Shown here piece by piece: positions 45,490-58,689 of a stretch of 64,000 nt of DNA. The stretch comes from Amyloporia xantha (taxonomy: Eukaryota; Basidiomycota; Agaricomycetes; Polyporales; Adustoporiaceae). Numbering within the stretch: the first letter of the stretch is position 1; each line of letters opens with the position of its first letter. A program made the translations under genes and the position numbers. The DNA lies in assembly GCA_036971615.1 (NCBI GenBank), contig JAYKKR010000001.1, forward strand, positions 2,728,001 to 2,792,000, in the 5' to 3' direction. Below the pieces are notes generated by a model that saw nothing but the letters and a program-made list of their open reading frames with translations, ran no database searches and had not been told where the DNA came from.

Positions 45490-47011
45490 TTAGGTACTAC
45501 TACCAAGTTTCTCTGTGAGTTCGGCATCGGCGACAAGATTCTTCGTCCTGTTAACGGTGGCCTTTCCTCGCAGTACATTCTCGATGTAAAATTCACCAGC
45601 CTGGACACGGAAAGTTAGCCGACGCAGAGCTGACCACCGTATTTCCACTTGCCTTATAGCTGCTTCGCACCAGCGGTCCACTCGCGACATACAGGAACCC
45701 CATGTCTTCAGCAACTTGTTTCCACCGGTCAAATTCGGCAGGCTCAACGTATCGGTCCACTTTCATGTGCCGCTTGGTGGGTCGCATGTACTGACCAAAC
45801 GTCACTACGTCGACATTAACCTTCCGGAGCTCTAGTTGAGATGAACAATGCTACAGATCAGCCCAAGTTCACGACACTTGAACAGTCATCCTTACCGCGT
45901 AGAGCGTCCATAACCTGATCTTCAGTCTCGCCCACACCGAGCATTATGCTAGTCTTCGTGACTCGAACGCCCTCCTTTTTGGCATGCTCAAGTACGCTGA
46001 GACTCTGTCTGAATGTGGCCCGACGATCACGGACGAAGGGTGTTAATGCTTCCACTGTCTCCACATTGTGAGCATATACATCGAGTCCCGACTTGGCCAC
46101 AAGGGAGACAAGAGGAAGAGATCCTTGGAAGTCGCCTGTCAGTGCCTCGACCAGTATTTGCGGGGCTCTGTTTCAAGCACATCCATAAGCCAATGCTCAA
46201 TTGATATGACGGGTATATGCATACTTCTGTTTGATCTTCCTGATTGTCTCCGCGAAGTGATGTGCGCCACCGTCTGCAAGGTCTTGAATGACACGATTAG
46301 AAAGACTGTACAATGATTAATGGTGAGACTGGCAGGTACGAACCATCCCGATCTACACTTGTCAAGACTATGTAGCCTAGTCCCCAACGACTGATCGCCT
46401 CTGCGGTGTTCTCCGGCTCGTGAGGATCAAGGGGAGGTGGTGCTCTGGAAGTCTTCACTGAGCAGAACCGACAACCTCGTGTACATGTATCTCCCATAAG
46501 CTGGACATAGATGCAACACGGTCAATATCTATGCAGTTGTGATGAGACATGCACGTACCATAATCGTGGCAGTGGCTGCACTACGACCCTCCTCAGGAGT
46601 CGCCCCTTCTTTCCCTCCCCAGCAATCGCCGATATTGGGACACCGCGCTTCTTCGCATACGGTATGTAGACCCAGCCCTCGTAGATCATTCTTTATCTTT
46701 GAGAACGAAGCGCCCTTTGGAATAGACGTCTTGAGGTAGGAAGGTAGACGAGGCCTACTGCTTGGTCAGACAAGTCCAGAGAGTCCATGACAGTGATGAC
46801 CTCACCCTTTCGCATTCCCAAGCACAACTCTATCTGGCACGCTGTCGCTAATGAAATCATCTAGTGAGGGCCCTTCGTTAAGGGTCTGACTAAAGCTAGT
46901 CTTGGAAGACGAGGGTGTGGCTAGCGATCGGACATGGGACCGAGCTCTACACACGCGAGCAGAGCGTAGAAGAGAGTTCGGAAGATACGTAGAGCGAGCC
47001 ACAGAGGACAT
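45490..47011 (-). CDS. LIP5: Lipoyl synthase, mitochondrial
   Basis: A radical-SAM enzyme that inserts two sulphurs into octanoyl groups to make lipoyl cofactors of pyruvate and 2-oxoglutarate dehydrogenases and the glycine cleavage system. The first ATG (47011) gives a basic presequence ([14 protein letters not shown]…). Both iron-sulphur motifs are present: [12 protein letters not shown] for the auxiliary cluster and CTRGCRFC for the SAM cluster. Later come LTSVDRDDLADGGA, NVETV and [16 protein letters not shown]. The C-terminal VRSSYKAGEFYIE contains the Arg-Ser-Ser-Tyr motif whose serine binds the auxiliary cluster. About seven exons, all in phase. Divergent from CMC1 by about 200 bp. Confidence 0.95.
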
Positions 47012-47217
47012 TGAGGTAGACAGAGACGATACTGCGACAGTGCAACTGAGCAGTAGTACTAAGCTCCGTAAGCTGAGCGGACCTCCGGACACGGAGCGAC
47101 CGACAGTCCAAAAGAGGTGTCCCGCTTCCAGCTATCCACGTGCCCCCGCCCTCTCAAGTCTCGATCACATCTTGCGGCCTTGCCAGTCATTGCGACGAGG
47201 TACGCTGAAGAACCACC
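47012..47217. promoter_or_regulatory. Shared divergent promoter region, LIP5 / CMC1
   Basis: 206 bp separate the two divergent start codons, so both promoters must lie here. Both products act in mitochondria, so co-regulation is possible. The assignment is by position only. Confidence 0.45.
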
Positions 47218-47631
47218 ATGAATGCACTATCGCGACGCGAAGAGGATACACTCATGAAAACGGCCAAAACGAAGGCTCTTAAGGAGTGTGATCCCGTGGT
47301 CAAAGGTATGCTTCCGCGTCTCAGTGAATCACTATGATTATCCTTGACATTTTCCTGTGTAGCATTCGCGGATTGTGCCACTGGACGTGTGTTCTCTGTT
47401 GCATGGCAATGCAGGGAAAAGTACAGGGCCGTTCAGGACTGCATGTTACAGTAGTGAGTACAGTTGTGGCAGGGAATGGGTCACCACTCCTCGCACTATG
47501 ACCCTATTCTAGATGTCTAATTACTGCACCTGATGTTATGCAGCACAGGACCTGAACCTATGTCCGCTATGCGCGCAGAGTACCTTAGGCTACGTCGTGA
47601 ACAACGACAAGATGGTCTTGCGACATCATGA
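47218..47631 (+). CDS. CMC1: Cytochrome c oxidase assembly protein Cmc1 (twin CX9C)
   Basis: Three exons, 47218-47305, 47363-47450 and 47544-47631, each exactly 88 nt, encode 87 residues. The protein has the two CX9C motifs of the Cmc1 family, CDPVVKAFADC (split by intron 1) and CREKYRAVQDC, and a C-terminal MRAEYLRLRREQRQ helix. Cmc1 is an intermembrane-space protein that stabilises Cox1 assembly intermediates and helps copper delivery to complex IV. It is imported and oxidised by Mia40, like Tim8. The ATG at 47218 has a good context (CCACC before it). Too many introns for a long open frame, hence easily missed. Confidence 0.9.
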
Positions 47632-47892
47632 TGTCAGTGCTGTTTGGAATTTTCAAGACACATTTTCGCTATTTTCACGGAGAGGGTCATGTTGCAAGGC
47701 GCGTTGAAATTTTACCACTGGACATTTGCGCAGTATAGAATTATTCACAGTATTTCAGTCACTAAGAGATCGGTCCCACTCGTCCAATAATAGTTACAAC
47801 TACATAGATTACTCCATATTGAGGGCGCGAGTAAGTCTACTGCCACGATCGCGGTTCGACCACAAAGTAGGTAGCAAGGGCTACGTGATTGA

Positions 47893-48985
47893 CTACTTGC
47901 TAGTAACAGCGAGCCATTGCTGGCGGAAAGCGATGAGGGACGTGATGAGACTGAAGAAGTTGTCAGTCCCGATCAAATAGTATATTACGCGAACTACTTA
48001 CCCGCAGATTCCAAGTACACCTTCGTTGAAATTCACGAGACCGAGGTTGGCAGCAGGGATCCAAACGTCGAATATGTCGATCATAAATTGTTGACTGGTC
48101 GTCTCTCGCGTCCTAGGCGTTTGGCCGTCAAAAACGCAAACTAGATATCCCTGATAAGACCCACCTTGCCAAAGCGTCGAGTTTCACCCCGCGGTCAGTA
48201 TCTTCACCTTTATCAGTGAGCCGAGCACTATGGAGCTTCTTGGCTTCAGCCGCTATCCTCCCCGCCTGAATGCAGGTGCGTCAAATACGAGGAGTTGGAC
48301 GCTATTTAGTATGAAATACCTTGAGGAGGCCATTCGTAATGCTGAAAAGGATCCCAGCTAGCCAGAACCGGTTCGCGTTCTTACTGACTTTCTCAGCTGT
48401 CGAAGGTTTGAGGTTGAAGAACTTCACTGCATTGACCTTTGGCGCAAGACGTCAAGTTATTCTGTCTGATTGCCACTGTGATATATGTGCTCTCGCGTAC
48501 CCAGACGATGGTATCATACGAGAGGTAGCCAAAGTAGCCGAGCTGACGGCAAATAGTAGTGATCTGTTCAGCTACATCACCGTTTGTTTGAGAGGCGCGC
48601 AACGCTGCTTGTAGATGCTCCATGGGCTTGCCCAGCCGCATCACTGCGGTACATAGTCATAGAATTAGTTGACGTTGCGCTGGGCCTCTCGAATGAGACA
48701 TACGTTTCCTGGCGAGTGCCAGGTGACTTTTGAGGGCATTCCACCTGGTAGCCTCGATTTTATGGCCACGGGAGAGCAGATACCATGCAAGAAAACGCGA
48801 AAAGTATTGAACGGCACGATATAGCTAAAAGCCGCCTTTCGTCAGTGGGTTTGGAAGGTGTACGCAGGACCAGCAAAGCTGCATTGTACCTTGTCCCTTC
48901 CCAGATTAGTTCCCAAGACCTTTATGGTCTGCGAGACTACTGGATGGAGAATTACTTGGGATGCCAGCGTGGACATGACGCTCAT
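47893..48985 (-). CDS. PEX11: Peroxisomal membrane proliferation protein Pex11
   Basis: A minus-strand gene of about eight exons, about 248 residues. The joined protein starts MSVMSTLASQVILHPVVSQT, continues YRAVQYFSRFLAWYLLSRG, LMRLGKPMEHLQAALRASQ, RQLGYFGYLSYDTIVW, VKFFNLKPSTAEKV and ANRFWLAGILFSI, and closes with LVNFNEGVLGICG and FRQQWLAVTSK. This is the conserved Pex11 order; its N-terminal amphipathic helix tubulates peroxisomal membranes before fission. A second Met three codons in (48976) is an alternative start. Splice sites are canonical. Tail-to-tail with CMC1 (about 260 bp) and divergent from FUM1. Confidence 0.93.
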
Positions 48986-49448
48986 GTATGTGGAAGCAGG
49001 TCAAAGGGGCTCGACAGGTCGGCTGTAGGATGTCCGTGCCCCTGCCCCATATTCGCAACCTGGGGAACATGGAGAGCCGCGTGCACGTGAAATCCGCTCT
49101 ATTTCCTCTCATCACTCGTGACGGGGCGCGGGACGACGCGCCGGACGTTTCGCGTCTGAAGGCGCGATGTCGGCATTGTGAGCGCGAAATTTACGAGGTC
49201 ATGGTGAATTGCAATGGTATTAGTGCAACTGTCTGCCCTGGTAGAGTGCTGAATGCTAATAAATGCTAAGCCTGAGCAGCGCACGATGTCAACAAGCTGG
49301 CGGCCGACGGAGTAAGTCGGGCAGGTCGCCGGGGACTACCGCTATTAATTCTCATCGCTGTCCTCGACGTGGCGGACAAACGTGCTTGAGCTTTCATCGA
49401 CCTGTCTTTACTACGTCCTAGGACTCTGTGTGAGGTCGCGCAATCACA
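48986..49448. promoter_or_regulatory. Divergent promoter region, PEX11 / FUM1
   Basis: 463 bp between the divergent start codons. It must carry both promoters. I see no coding exon and no strong TATA element. Confidence 0.4.
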
Positions 49449-51612
<2,164 letters not shown>

Positions 51613-52400
51613 AGTCATGGAGTGATGAGTAATATAGCTGTGTAGTGTAGTCTGCATGATATAGTTCTGACAGGTGGACGTTACCTGTGACGCTGGATGC
51701 ATCAGCGTGCCATTGAAGGCTGAGAAATATCGCAAATTGCTCGTAAACGATGTGGCGTAAATATCGCGGCTGTGCGCGTGCGCCTTTCTTACCAGCGACG
51801 TCTTCTCAGCCATGCGCTGTGGACTGGTTACATTCTTGTTGCACAGGATCGAGACCATATACAAGAGCCCATCCACAGTGGATATGCTGGACAGCCTCGG
51901 TCGTCGTCCGAACAAGAGAAGAATAAACATGGACGACCGCCGTTGGGAGAGGCGGTAGCTTCCTGTAGGGGAAGTGTGACGGGTGTGACGGATGAGATGG
52001 AAGCTCGGAGGAGGATAGCGATGACCGAAAACGGTAGTTGACATATTTGTAGCAACACCAAATCCAATGAGACCAGGCATGCTGGCCATTTTGCGGCTAA
52101 GCCGTACGTATTCAGGCCCGGCCCCTCATCAATTCCCTGTTCTTTCTCCTCCCACCGTCCTCAATCACACACAGCTTCTCCCCCCCTTCGCCCCTGCCTC
52201 AAAAGTACTCCTTTCTCTTTCTCGGCGGCTTTCTATGTGTTGACAACGTACTTGGCTCTTCTCGCACAGAGACACTGCCGCTTTGCAAACATATCGTCGT
52301 TCCACAAGCGCCAGGCTTTATCTGAGACGAACCTCGGTATAAAACCCTTCGTCGTCCGACATCTCTGCTGCAGTACTTCCTACCTCCGACCCCGCTCGTC
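51613..52400. other. Intergenic region upstream of INO80, with an unresolved minus-strand open frame
   Basis: The FUM1 3' UTR and the INO80 promoter are here; 52170-52200 is a pyrimidine-rich leader-like stretch. A minus-strand frame beginning at an ATG in good context (52089, MASMPGLIGFGVATN) is open for 183 codons into the FUM1 last exon. A short spliced gene is possible but I could not identify it. Confidence 0.4.
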
Positions 52401-55400
52401 ATGTCCTTGAAACATATTCTCAACGATGATCCCGTGCCGCCTTCCCATATGTCCTCTTCCGCTGCCCATAGTTCCATTTCAACCTCGTCCACCTTTGAGG
52501 CAACGTCAATGAGGCACTCTCCTCCCACGGCAGCAATGTCGCCCCAGTCTCCGCCACAGCGCTATGTACATTCTCGGCCTTCGCACGAACTTGAACAAGT
52601 TCCGCCGCAGCATGCATTCGCATATCAACCTGTAGCATACCACGGAGGGGGAGGTTGGGATATTCCTCTTGGTGAACGGGTGCAGAATGATAATGTTTCA
52701 TTGGAACTAGGAGCCGACTACTACCCGGAGCACGAAGAACATCCACCTCTTTCTCCTACATCATCCAACGGAGGGCAAATGGACCCTCACTTCAGAGACG
52801 GCTACGTAGAAGGGAGTGGGAGGAAGAAACGCAAATTGGCCGACGATGATGATGACTATCGGCCTCCCGGCCAGAAACGCGTAAGCAAATATTGGACCCT
52901 CATATGTACTCGTCAGTGACCCTCCCTTCATTGTGTCTGTCTAGCAATCGCGACGTTTGTCGGCTCGGAGTCGACAGCAGCAACGTACTCAAACACCTGC
53001 TGGAGAGTCAACCGAAGCCGAAGTGCCTGCAGAGGATGTCCTTGAGCAGAACGAACAGGAAACACGGCTGACCTCATCTGATCTGGAGGATTGTGAGGAG
53101 ATATGGGTCGGAGAACTTGGTAACTATATAATAGAGACTCACAAGCGACAGAAACAAGTAGACGCTTGGTTCTCTCGCTGGATCATAGTAAGTGATAGTA
53201 GACTAGTGCATCTCGTTCGTACTGAAGCATTTCTGTAGGAGCGTGACTCCATAACAGCCTACCATATGTCTCATGAATATAAGCAACGGATTGCCCGTAT
53301 TCCTCTACCACCACCTCCTCTTCCACCTCCTCAGCCTACGGTCGATGACGATCTATTGTCGACTCTACGCAACGGTTCGCCCATTCCCCGTCCCATGGAT
53401 GAATATGATACATCCCGCCCTGACTTCTCCCATGCGGGTGCCAACGGATTCGTCACAGGGGCGGAAGATGCAGCACGCGAATTGGAAGAATCCGTTCTTG
53501 GAGGACCTCCAAGACATAAGGGCAAAGGCAGAGATACAGGGAAGCGGCCCGCAGTATACCATGGCTCCGAAACGGAAAGCGAGGTTGACATTCCGATCTC
53601 AAAGACAATGCCGGCACACAAGAAGCGTAAAATTGCAGCCGATGCCACTGATGTCGCGGACGAACTGGAGCGTTCTGTCGTCAATCAGCAGGTGATCCTT
53701 CCGTCGCCCGCACACAAGTTGGTCACTTCAGCGAGAGGTAAAGGAAAGGGTAAAGCGGTGCAGCGAGAAGATAGCGTCGACAGTGTGTCCGCGACTCCCA
53801 AGCAACGTAAGAAGCCTGGCCCCCGAAAGAAGTTCGAGAATCTACCTCCACAGACGCAGGAATCGCTGGGCATCGGATCGGCAGCTGGCTCTGTCACAGG
53901 AGACTTAACCCCTGCTGGATCACGACTCGCATCGCCGGCGCTCACTGCGGCGTCTGCTACAGTCTACGAGCTCGACGAATCTATCCCTCCTTTGAAGCGC
54001 GCGAAGAAGATAGATGATGCGGCAATGCTCAAGCGTGTCAGAACACTTGAAGATGCGCAGCGGAAGGTTTGGACTAACATCGCGAGGAGAGACGTGGCGA
54101 AGGTCAAGCGAAGACTCTTGATTTGTATAGCATCGATCGCTAATCTGTTCGGCTGTTACATAGGTATACAAGTATCATGCTCAAGGCTATTTGTCTCGGC
54201 AGACGCAGCTCAAGAGGATCGCCACGCTGGCCTCAATCCAGGCTCGTAGACCTCTCACGAAGAGTGCTAAGGCAGTCAAAGATGTCCAAGCTAAAGGAAA
54301 ACGTCTTATGCGTGAGATGTTGGTGTTTTGGAAGAAGAACGAGAAAGAGGAGCGAGATGTCCGAAGACGTGAGCAGAAGGAGGCTATCGACCGCGCGAAG
54401 GTCGAGGAAGAGAAACGAGAGGCTGCTAGGCAAGCGAGGAAGCTGGAGTTCTTGATCAGCCAGACGGAGCTGTATAGTCATTTCGTTGGGAATAAGCTGA
54501 AGAGTAAGTGGTCTGCTCTATGACGCTTGAATACTTGGCTAAATGACATACAGCCGCCGAGCTTGAAGGTGATGCATCACAGACGAACGTCCCAGTGGGC
54601 GCTGAATTGGCGGATGTCGATGAGGGCGCTTTGCAGGACATCGACTTCGACGACGGTGGGATCCATTATAGTCTATATAGTCGTGCTGTCGTCTGACGCC
54701 TCTTCAGAGGACGATACCAATATTCTTCAGCATGCTAGATACAACGCTCAAGCTGCCATAGCTCTTGCAAAACGTAAAGCCCAAGACTTCGATACACAAG
54801 CGGCACTAGAGCGCAAGACGAATGAAGCGCTGAGACTCGCGAAGCGACAAGCACACATACGCGCTGATGAAGACGTCGAAGGCACAGGTTCAGGCAGTTC
54901 GGGCACGCCACTGGTTGATCGTGAGTGACATCGATATTGGATACCATAGGCATTTTCTGATCTTTTGATAGTGGACTCGGACGAGCTCAACTTCCAGAAC
55001 CCTACTTCCTTGACTGGAGAACTGACAGTCAAACAGCCCGCCATGCTGATGGCCACGCTCAAGGAGTATCAATTGAAGGGGCTCAATTGGTTGGCGACCC
55101 TTTATGAACAGGGCATCAACGGTATCCTTGCAGATGAGATGGGTCTCGGGAAGGTCAGTTGTGCCATGTATTTGTGTAAGGCAGATGTAGATCATTCATT
55201 TCCACTTTCTAGACCGTGCAGTCAATATCTCTATTGGCGTATCTTGCTGAAAAGCATGATATATGGGGACCATTCCTAGTTGTGTCGCCGGCTTCGACAC
55301 TGCACAATTGGCAACAGGAGATCACACGATTTGTCCCCGGCTTGAAAGCGCTCCCGTACTGGGGTAACGTGAAGGACCGGGCCACTCTGCGTAAATTCTG

Positions 55401-58125
55401 GAACAAGAAAGAGATCAGCTACGATCAAGACGCTCCTTTTCATGTGCTGATCACAAGTTATCAATTGGTAGGTAGATTACTATTATAGCGTGCGTGCACT
55501 CATCTCGATCGCCGCCAGGTCACTCAAGATCAGCAGTACTTCCAACGAGTCAAATGGCAGTATATGATCCTAGACGAGGCGCAGAACATCAAGAACTCGT
55601 CTAGCGCGCGGTGGAAGACACTGCTTGGGTTCCAATGCCGGAATCGGCTCCTCCTCACAGGAACACCTATTCAGAACTCAATGCAAGGTACGTTCATGTC
55701 ATCTCTAGCTAATACAGCTCTAAACGTCGAGTAGAGTTGTGGGCATTGCTGCACTTTATCATGCCTAGTTTGTTCGATTCGCATGACGAGTTCAACGAAT
55801 GGTTTTCCAAGGATATCGAGAATGCTGCCGAGAACAAAGGCAGCAAGTTGAATGAGCATCAACTGCGTCGCCTCCACATGATTCTCAAACCCTTCATGCT
55901 ACGGCGCGTCAAGCGACATGTTCAGAACGAACTGAGCGATAAGGTGTGTTAGCTAGAATTCAAAATTTTCAGTCGCTGATGCCATGCATCTATAGATTGA
56001 GAAAGACATTTATGTAGACCTCAGTGCAAGGCAGCGCGCTTTGTACAAAGCGTTGCTTGCCAATGTTTCGGTAGCCGACCTCCTAGAGAAAGCTGCAAAC
56101 ATCGGCGATGCTGATTCGGCCCGTTCTTTGATGAATCTAGTTATGCAATTTAGGAAGGTGTGTATCTGTTCAATGCTCGCAGCGCTCTTTCTCATCCAAC
56201 TCTTGTGCAGGTTTGCAACCACCCAGAGCTCTTCGAGCGCGCGGATGTAGTCGCGCCTTTCTCGTTTTCGGAGTTTGGACAATCTGGGGCCCTCAATCGT
56301 GAAGGCGACTTCATCCAATTACCTTACTCAACACGTAATCCGATCGAATTCACCATACCGAAGTTGTTGTATAACGAGAGTGACCTCTTGGACATACCAC
56401 CCCAAGACTCGAAGGACGAGCGAGACACCACACGAGTCGCAAAATTGATGAACATCTGGTCCACAGACCGGATATACCGATCGTTTTATGACGAAGGTAT
56501 GCCGTATTGCCCCATCTTTTGGTTCACCTAGCTAAGGGTTCCCTCAAGACTCGTCTGCTTTTTCATTCATGAGATTCCTTGACATGTCTCCAAGCGAAGC
56601 ACACACCTTGCACGCTTCAAGTTTATTGCAGAGGGAACTTTGGGCTTCGCGAATTGAAGCTAAGCGGTTTGAGGAGGAGTCTTATGTATCGTGAGTTTGG
56701 TGACTTCACTCGGTTTCCTGTTCTTACGACATCATTTCCAGGGACGATGATCTCGTCGCAAGTGTTGCGGCCAACCCTCTCCGGTTCCCTTCGATGATCC
56801 TACCTAGCAACATAGAGGTCGTCGAAGATCTGCCAAACCTGCGGTCGATCTCAGCATCAGCTTGGATGTTCTCATGTCTATCTCGGAGAGATTTCAAGTG
56901 GTTCATTCCTCCGGCGGTGGCACCACCAATTGCTCTGTATTGTGCCGATCGCACTTTCGTCGAGCATCAGACTCAGCTTCTTGAATCTCCGGCCGAGTTA
57001 CTGGCATTGTTTGGTCTGCCGCCCGCTTTCTGGGATTCACAGGAGGCTTGTTCTGAGTTCCAGCAACGACTTCCCGGAGTCAACGTGACGGGTCTCGTTG
57101 GGAGCTCGTCGCCGGATCAGCTGCCTTTATCAACTATGCAAGTTCCGGAGGCAAAGAGGCTTGTCTACGACTCCGCCAAGCTTGCTCGACTTGATTCCCT
57201 TCTTCAAGAGTTGAAGGTTGGCGACCATCGTGTCTTGATCTACTTCCAGATGACACGCATGATGGACCTCATGGAGGAGTACCTCATCTATCGTCAATAC
57301 AAGTACCTGCGTCTCGATGGTTCTTCGAAGCTCGAAGACAGACGAGACATGGTGATGGAGTGGCAGACGAGGTATGCCTACGAGTATTTGCACTTCAATT
57401 TGCCCAACTAATCAGCTTCTTAGACCGGACATCTTCATCTTCCTTCTGAGTACGCGTGCGGGTGGCCTGGGTATCAACCTGACTGCCGCGGATACTGTTG
57501 TCTTTTACGATCACGACTGGAATCCCTCCAATGATGCTCAAGCTATGGATCGTGCTCATCGACTCGGGCAGACGCGCCAGGTCACAGTGTATCGTCTCAT
57601 CACCAAAGGCACGATTGATGAACGTATCGTGCAACTTGCTCGGGTTAAAAAAGACGTGAGTGAAGTAACGGCCCAAAGAGGCTTCACTGCTGACATTCTT
57701 AATAGGTACAAGATATCGTCGTCGGTAACAAGAACTTCACAGATGTCACCAAGCCTAGCGAGATCGTACAACTACTTCTTAATGAAGACCAGCTCGCGAA
57801 TCTCAGCACCGGCGATTCTTCGAAAGGCAAGGGTAAGGCTTCGGCTGAATCGTCGCAGGCGAATGGGGCCGCTGTGCGGGACTTGTGGAATGAAGAAGGT
57901 GACGAGTTCTTCGGACATTCATCGTCGTCAGCGCAGAACGGGCCAGGAGGCAGTATCGAGGCCGCCGATGACGATGGCGGGCCTCCGCCAGTTGTAGCGT
58001 CATCTGGTCGCGGGAGGAAACGCAAGGGAGAGACAACTGGTGTAACTCGGGGGCGAAAGCCTGGTCCGAAGCCGGGGAGGGGTAGAAGGAAAGCAACCGC
58101 CGCCGATGGTGATGGTGGGTCGTAG
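52401..58125 (+). CDS. INO80: INO80 chromatin-remodelling ATPase
   Basis: The motor of the INO80 complex, which slides and edits nucleosomes (H2A.Z). About 1,600 residues in many exons. A disordered N-terminus is followed by the DBINO/HSA region ([17 protein letters not shown], then [19 protein letters not shown]), which binds actin-related proteins. The Snf2 helicase follows: [63 protein letters not shown] and [20 protein letters not shown] long INO80-type insertion then separates it from the second lobe ([50 protein letters not shown]). The basic tail has AT-hook-like [14 protein letters not shown]. The insertion distinguishes it from Swi2/Iswi and, with DBINO, from Swr1. All exon joins stay in frame. 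Confidence 0.95.
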
Positions 58126-58689
58126 CCTTAGGACTGTCTATGAACATGAGTCCTTCGTTCATGCCTTTATGTTATTCATGTCGATCTATGTTCTGCAATC
58201 ACCCACTAGTGTAAGAATCTCGCGTAGTTTCATGACTGTCTCACTACTGTCTTGTACCTGGACAATCTCTTTGTATCCTTGAGTGGCGGCTTATATATAA
58301 TTTCTACTACAGTACATCCCAGACCTTGAAAGGAGATGACCCGGGCGCGGAACTTACCGAGATAAATTGTTTGTCGGTTACAGAGGACGATCGCGAGTTG
58401 ATCGACCGGCGCAGAGTCAGCTTTCGGAGACACAGCTGCGACTCACCCCACTGGAATCGCAGGAAGAAGAGTCACATCCATGCACTGTGACTATTCACCA
58501 CTCATGAACACTATCTCGACAATACATCTTCCAATTATTCCATCATCCGGCTGGGTATAACATCGCACACCCTATATCGCCGAGAGACACCGCGCAGTCA
58601 GACGCATATAGCCATTCAGCACGCCGAGGATCAGAGTTAAAGCCTAGAGTGGGAGAAAATCATACCTCTGTCTTGTGCTCCTGGCCAGG
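58126..58689. other. Intergenic region
   Basis: INO80 3' UTR and the promoter of the helicase gene. TTATATATAATTT lies at about 58291-58303. No gene is recognised. Confidence 0.5.
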
